Of a stretch of 22,969 nt of DNA, positions 21,176 through 22,969 are shown piece after piece. Position numbers and translations under genes: made by a program. The notes beneath the pieces were generated by a model, which was not told the origin of the DNA, made no database searches, and was given only the letters and a program-made list of their open reading frames with translations. The DNA comes from JAWKVD01 sp041398225. GTDB lineage: Bacteria > Pseudomonadota > Alphaproteobacteria > Caulobacterales > Hyphomonadaceae. The stretch spans positions 1 to 22,969 of the forward strand of contig JAWKVD010000037.1 in NCBI GenBank assembly GCA_041398225.1, read 5' to 3'. The number at the start of each line of letters is the position of its first letter. The stretch's first letter is position 1.

Positions 21176-22366
21176 TCAGAAGCCTCCGATGTCGAACGCG
21201 TCCGCCAGCCCTTCGCCGCTGCGCGGCCCGGTGGAGGCGGATTGCCGGATCGCGTCGAAATCGATGAGCCCGGTCGAAGTCAGCCGATTGAAGATGTAGC
21301 GGAAGGTGCGGGCGGTTGCGATGGGCTGCCCGAATCCGAGCGTGAACACGACGATCAGCCCGTTGACGACCTGCAGGCCGAACAGGCCGGGTGCGGTCGC
21401 CGCGATCCGGAAGCGCGCCGCGTCGATGCCGACGATCTCGGCCTTCCGGCGCAACAGCGCGGCCTGATAGGGCAGGGAGGCGAGATAGATGACCAGGCCG
21501 GCGCCGAGTGCGGCGCCGTAAATCGACAAGACCATGGTCCACGACGGAATGCTGGGGTCGATATCCAAGGTGGGTAAGATCACGGACATGAAGACGGCGA
21601 ACCCGACATAGGCGCCGCCGCCGACAACCCACAGAATGGCGAACGGACCGTAGAGGCCGGCGGCGAGCCGCCCGCCGGGCGCGCCGGCCTTGAAGCGCCG
21701 CGCGCCATACTGCGTCTCTTCCCACAGCCGGCGCGTCAGGCGCATCTGCGCGGCGGGCGTGAACCAGCCCAGCGTAGCGCCGGAGAGCAGGCCGAAACCG
21801 ATCGCCGCGAGCGCATATTCGACCGCTGAGCCGTCCATCCCGAAGCGGATTCCGCGCCAGGTCGACCGGCTGAAGCGGTAGCGCCGCGAGGCGTAGACCG
21901 CGTAGTTGATCAGGAAAAAGAACCCGAATTCGAAGACCAGGATGGACAGCCAAATCAGGCCGTAGGGCAGGTAGTACGGTCCGATGGTGAAGATGAGGAA
22001 GACCGGCAGGAAGAGGCCGAACAGCACGATCAGGAAGCCTTTGCACAGCTCCCAGCCGGTGCCGATATACGCCATCGGTTCGTCGTTGATTTCGGTGCGC
22101 GCGAGGATGTGGCGGCGAACCCGGGTTCGGCCCCAGAACCGGTACAGCGTCAGCGTGACGATGTTGAGAAGCGCGTTCTGGACGGCGAGCCCGGCGATGT
22201 CGCGCCCGCGTCCGGTGTAGGCGAAGGCGACCTCCTCGCCCGAACCCGACGACGGGGTTCCGAGGTCCGGGATTCCGGCGGGCGCGTGTCCGGTCGGCGG
22301 ACCGCGCCGGAACAGCGGATCGAGGTCGTCGTCCGCGGACGGACCGCTATTGGTGATGTCTGACAT
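21176..22366 (-). CDS. DUF898 (YjgN-like) polytopic membrane protein
   Basis: A 396-residue inner-membrane protein of the DUF898/YjgN family, function unknown. A Pro/Gly/Asp-rich cytosolic N-terminus (about 1-45) precedes the family start FAYTGRGRDIAGLAVQNALLNIVTLTLYRFWGRTRVRRH, seen in overlapping pieces from residue 48; the TLTLYRFWGRTRVRR motif is diagnostic. A second copy of the theme occurs near WFTPAAQMRLTRRLW, and VVNGLIVVFTLGFGQPIATARTFRYI near the C-terminus is also typical. Six or more membrane segments. The ribosome site is a G7 tract (AAGGGGGGGGAAC-like) just before the ATG at 22366. It is followed 13 bases on by the M48 peptidase, and diverges from the GH16 gene across 174 bases. 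Confidence 0.92.
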   Translation of the reverse strand: MSDITNSGPSADDDLDPLFRRGPPTGHAPAGIPDLGTPSSGSGEEVAFAYTGRGRDIAGLAVQNALLNIVTLTLYRFWGRTRVRRHILARTEINDEPMAYIGTGWELCKGFLIVLFGLFLPVFLIFTIGPYYLPYGLIWLSILVFEFGFFFLINYAVYASRRYRFSRSTWRGIRFGMDGSAVEYALAAIGFGLLSGATLGWFTPAAQMRLTRRLWEETQYGARRFKAGAPGGRLAAGLYGPFAILWVVGGGAYVGFAVFMSVILPTLDIDPSIPSWTMVLSIYGAALGAGLVIYLASLPYQAALLRRKAEIVGIDAARFRIAATAPGLFGLQVVNGLIVVFTLGFGQPIATARTFRYIFNRLTSTGLIDFDAIRQSASTGPRSGEGLADAFDIGGF

Positions 22367-22517
22367 GTTCCCCCCCTTGTCCGCGACCGTCCCCTCTGAA
22401 CCGCAGACATCCGCACGCTAGCGCCCCAGCGCCGCCTTGGCCAACGGGATTCAACCGGATGGGTCACGGGCCGGTGAATTTGCGGGACTTTTCGCGAACG
22501 GTTCGGCGGACCGGTGC

Positions 22518-22534
22518 GCAGGTTGCAGACCTGC
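22518..22534 (+). other. small hairpin just upstream of the GH16 gene start
   Basis: GCAGGT (22518-22523) pairs with ACCTGC (22529-22534) around TGCAG, six bases before the ATG. It holds the only AGG-like ribosome-site candidate, so it could restrain translation; alternatively it is an operator-like palindrome in the divergent promoter region. Confidence 0.4.
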
Positions 22535-22540
22535 CTGTCC

Positions 22541-22969
22541 ATGAGTGCGAAGACCGATCAGGCGGCGGGCGGCGAGCCCGCGAAGGCGGGATTTCGTCCC
22601 GTTTCGGGACGCATGATCGGCTGGATCGCGGCGGGCGGCCTGCTGGGGTTGGCGGCGCTGATGCTGATTTTTGCCGGCTTCGCCATGTTCCAGCCGCTCG
22701 ACGGGACGCCCGCGCCGTCGGTCTCCGCGCCCGCCGAAACGCCCGAAACGCCTGAGACGCCAGAAGCGCCCGCGGGCAATCCTGCCGCCGCCGCGCCGGC
22801 CGGTCCGCCGCCGCCGCCGGGCCAGATCGGCGAAGCCTTCGTCGACCGCTTCGACGGCCCGGAGCTGGACCCGCGCTGGAACGTCTCGGACGGCTGGTCG
22901 AACGGCGCCTGGATCGACAGCGACTGGCGCAAGGAGCAGGTGCGGCTGACCCCGGCCGGGCTCGAAATC
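22541..22969 (+). CDS. membrane-anchored GH16 family glycoside hydrolase, 5' part only
   Basis: The first 143 codons of a gene that runs off the window. ATG 22541 opens a short cytosolic N-terminus, one membrane segment (about 25-50, MIGWIAAGGLLGLAALMLIFAGF), and a Pro/Glu/Thr linker with PET repeats (66-95). The start of a family-16 glycosidase domain follows: FVDRFDGPELDPRWNVSDGW then NGAWIDSDWRKEQVRL, the FxDxFDxxxLDxxRWxVSDGWSNG pattern shared with ExoK-type and lichenase-type beta-glucanases. The catalytic ExDxxE region lies beyond the window. Expected role: cleavage or trimming of an exopolysaccharide at the outer face of the inner membrane. No clear ribosome site is seen; a hairpin (22518-22534) lies just upstream. 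Confidence 0.87.
   Translation, partial: MSAKTDQAAGGEPAKAGFRPVSGRMIGWIAAGGLLGLAALMLIFAGFAMFQPLDGTPAPSVSAPAETPETPETPEAPAGNPAAAAPAGPPPPPGQIGEAFVDRFDGPELDPRWNVSDGWSNGAWIDSDWRKEQVRLTPAGLEI

Overview
The window is high-GC, gene-dense DNA from an alphaproteobacterium, most likely of the Caulobacterales/Maricaulales/Hyphomonadales type. The clues are a stand-alone HisI not fused to HisE, a dsbB-coq7 pair, a hybrid PAS histidine kinase, a glycine-zipper lipoprotein, an RcnB-like periplasmic protein and CCTCCCCC-type intergenic inverted repeats. The genus cannot be fixed from the sequence alone. Most of the window is ordinary chromosomal housekeeping and envelope genes. I see no phage, transposase, CRISPR array or plasmid function.

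Layout. 1-117 is one copy of a dispersed structured repeat. 189-4294 (+) holds hisI, a PLP-dependent Cys/Met-metabolism enzyme, a lipoprotein serine hydrolase and a zinc alcohol dehydrogenase. 4320-8514 (-) holds a soluble hybrid histidine kinase and a Tat-exported PhoD-like phosphatase. 8610-10015 (+) holds an RluD-type pseudouridine synthase and a small lipoprotein. 10022-11296 (-) is a two-gene unit, a secreted EF-hand protein followed by a protein with two TonB-C-like domains. 11506-13723 (+) holds a membrane protein with a YLRTF soluble domain, an overlapping Mug-family DNA glycosylase whose catalytic Asn position is Ala, and an RcnB-like secreted protein.

13804-14034 (+) is the most unusual stretch. 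A 25-codon ORF sits behind an extraordinarily long Shine-Dalgarno match, then comes a segment that can fold into alternative helices, then a strong intrinsic terminator. There is no downstream structural gene. Tandem 16-bp repeats and a convergent tRNA-Leu(CAA) follow.

14346-15186 (-) holds a 43-residue membrane microprotein and a YqaA/DedA-type protein. 15364-16442 (+) holds dsbB and coq7, joined by an ATGA overlap. 16443-17388 is almost a kilobase without a credible gene and contains a second copy of the dispersed repeat in inverted orientation, a long inverted repeat and smaller palindromes. 17389-19197 (-) is lepA, 19469-19858 (+) a VOC-fold protein, 19924-22366 (-) a DUF898 (YjgN-like) and M48 peptidase pair, and 22541 to the window end (+) the start of a membrane-anchored GH16 glycosidase.

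How the genes relate: dsbB and coq7 both touch the quinone pool (DsbB passes electrons to quinone; Coq7 makes ubiquinone). DUF898/M48, EF-hand/TonB-like, YqaA, PhoD and GH16 are envelope functions. The best candidates for something undescribed are the 13804-14034 small transcript, the dispersed repeat whose hairpins are kept while their sequences differ, and the membrane YLRTF protein next to a Mug homologue with a changed active site.
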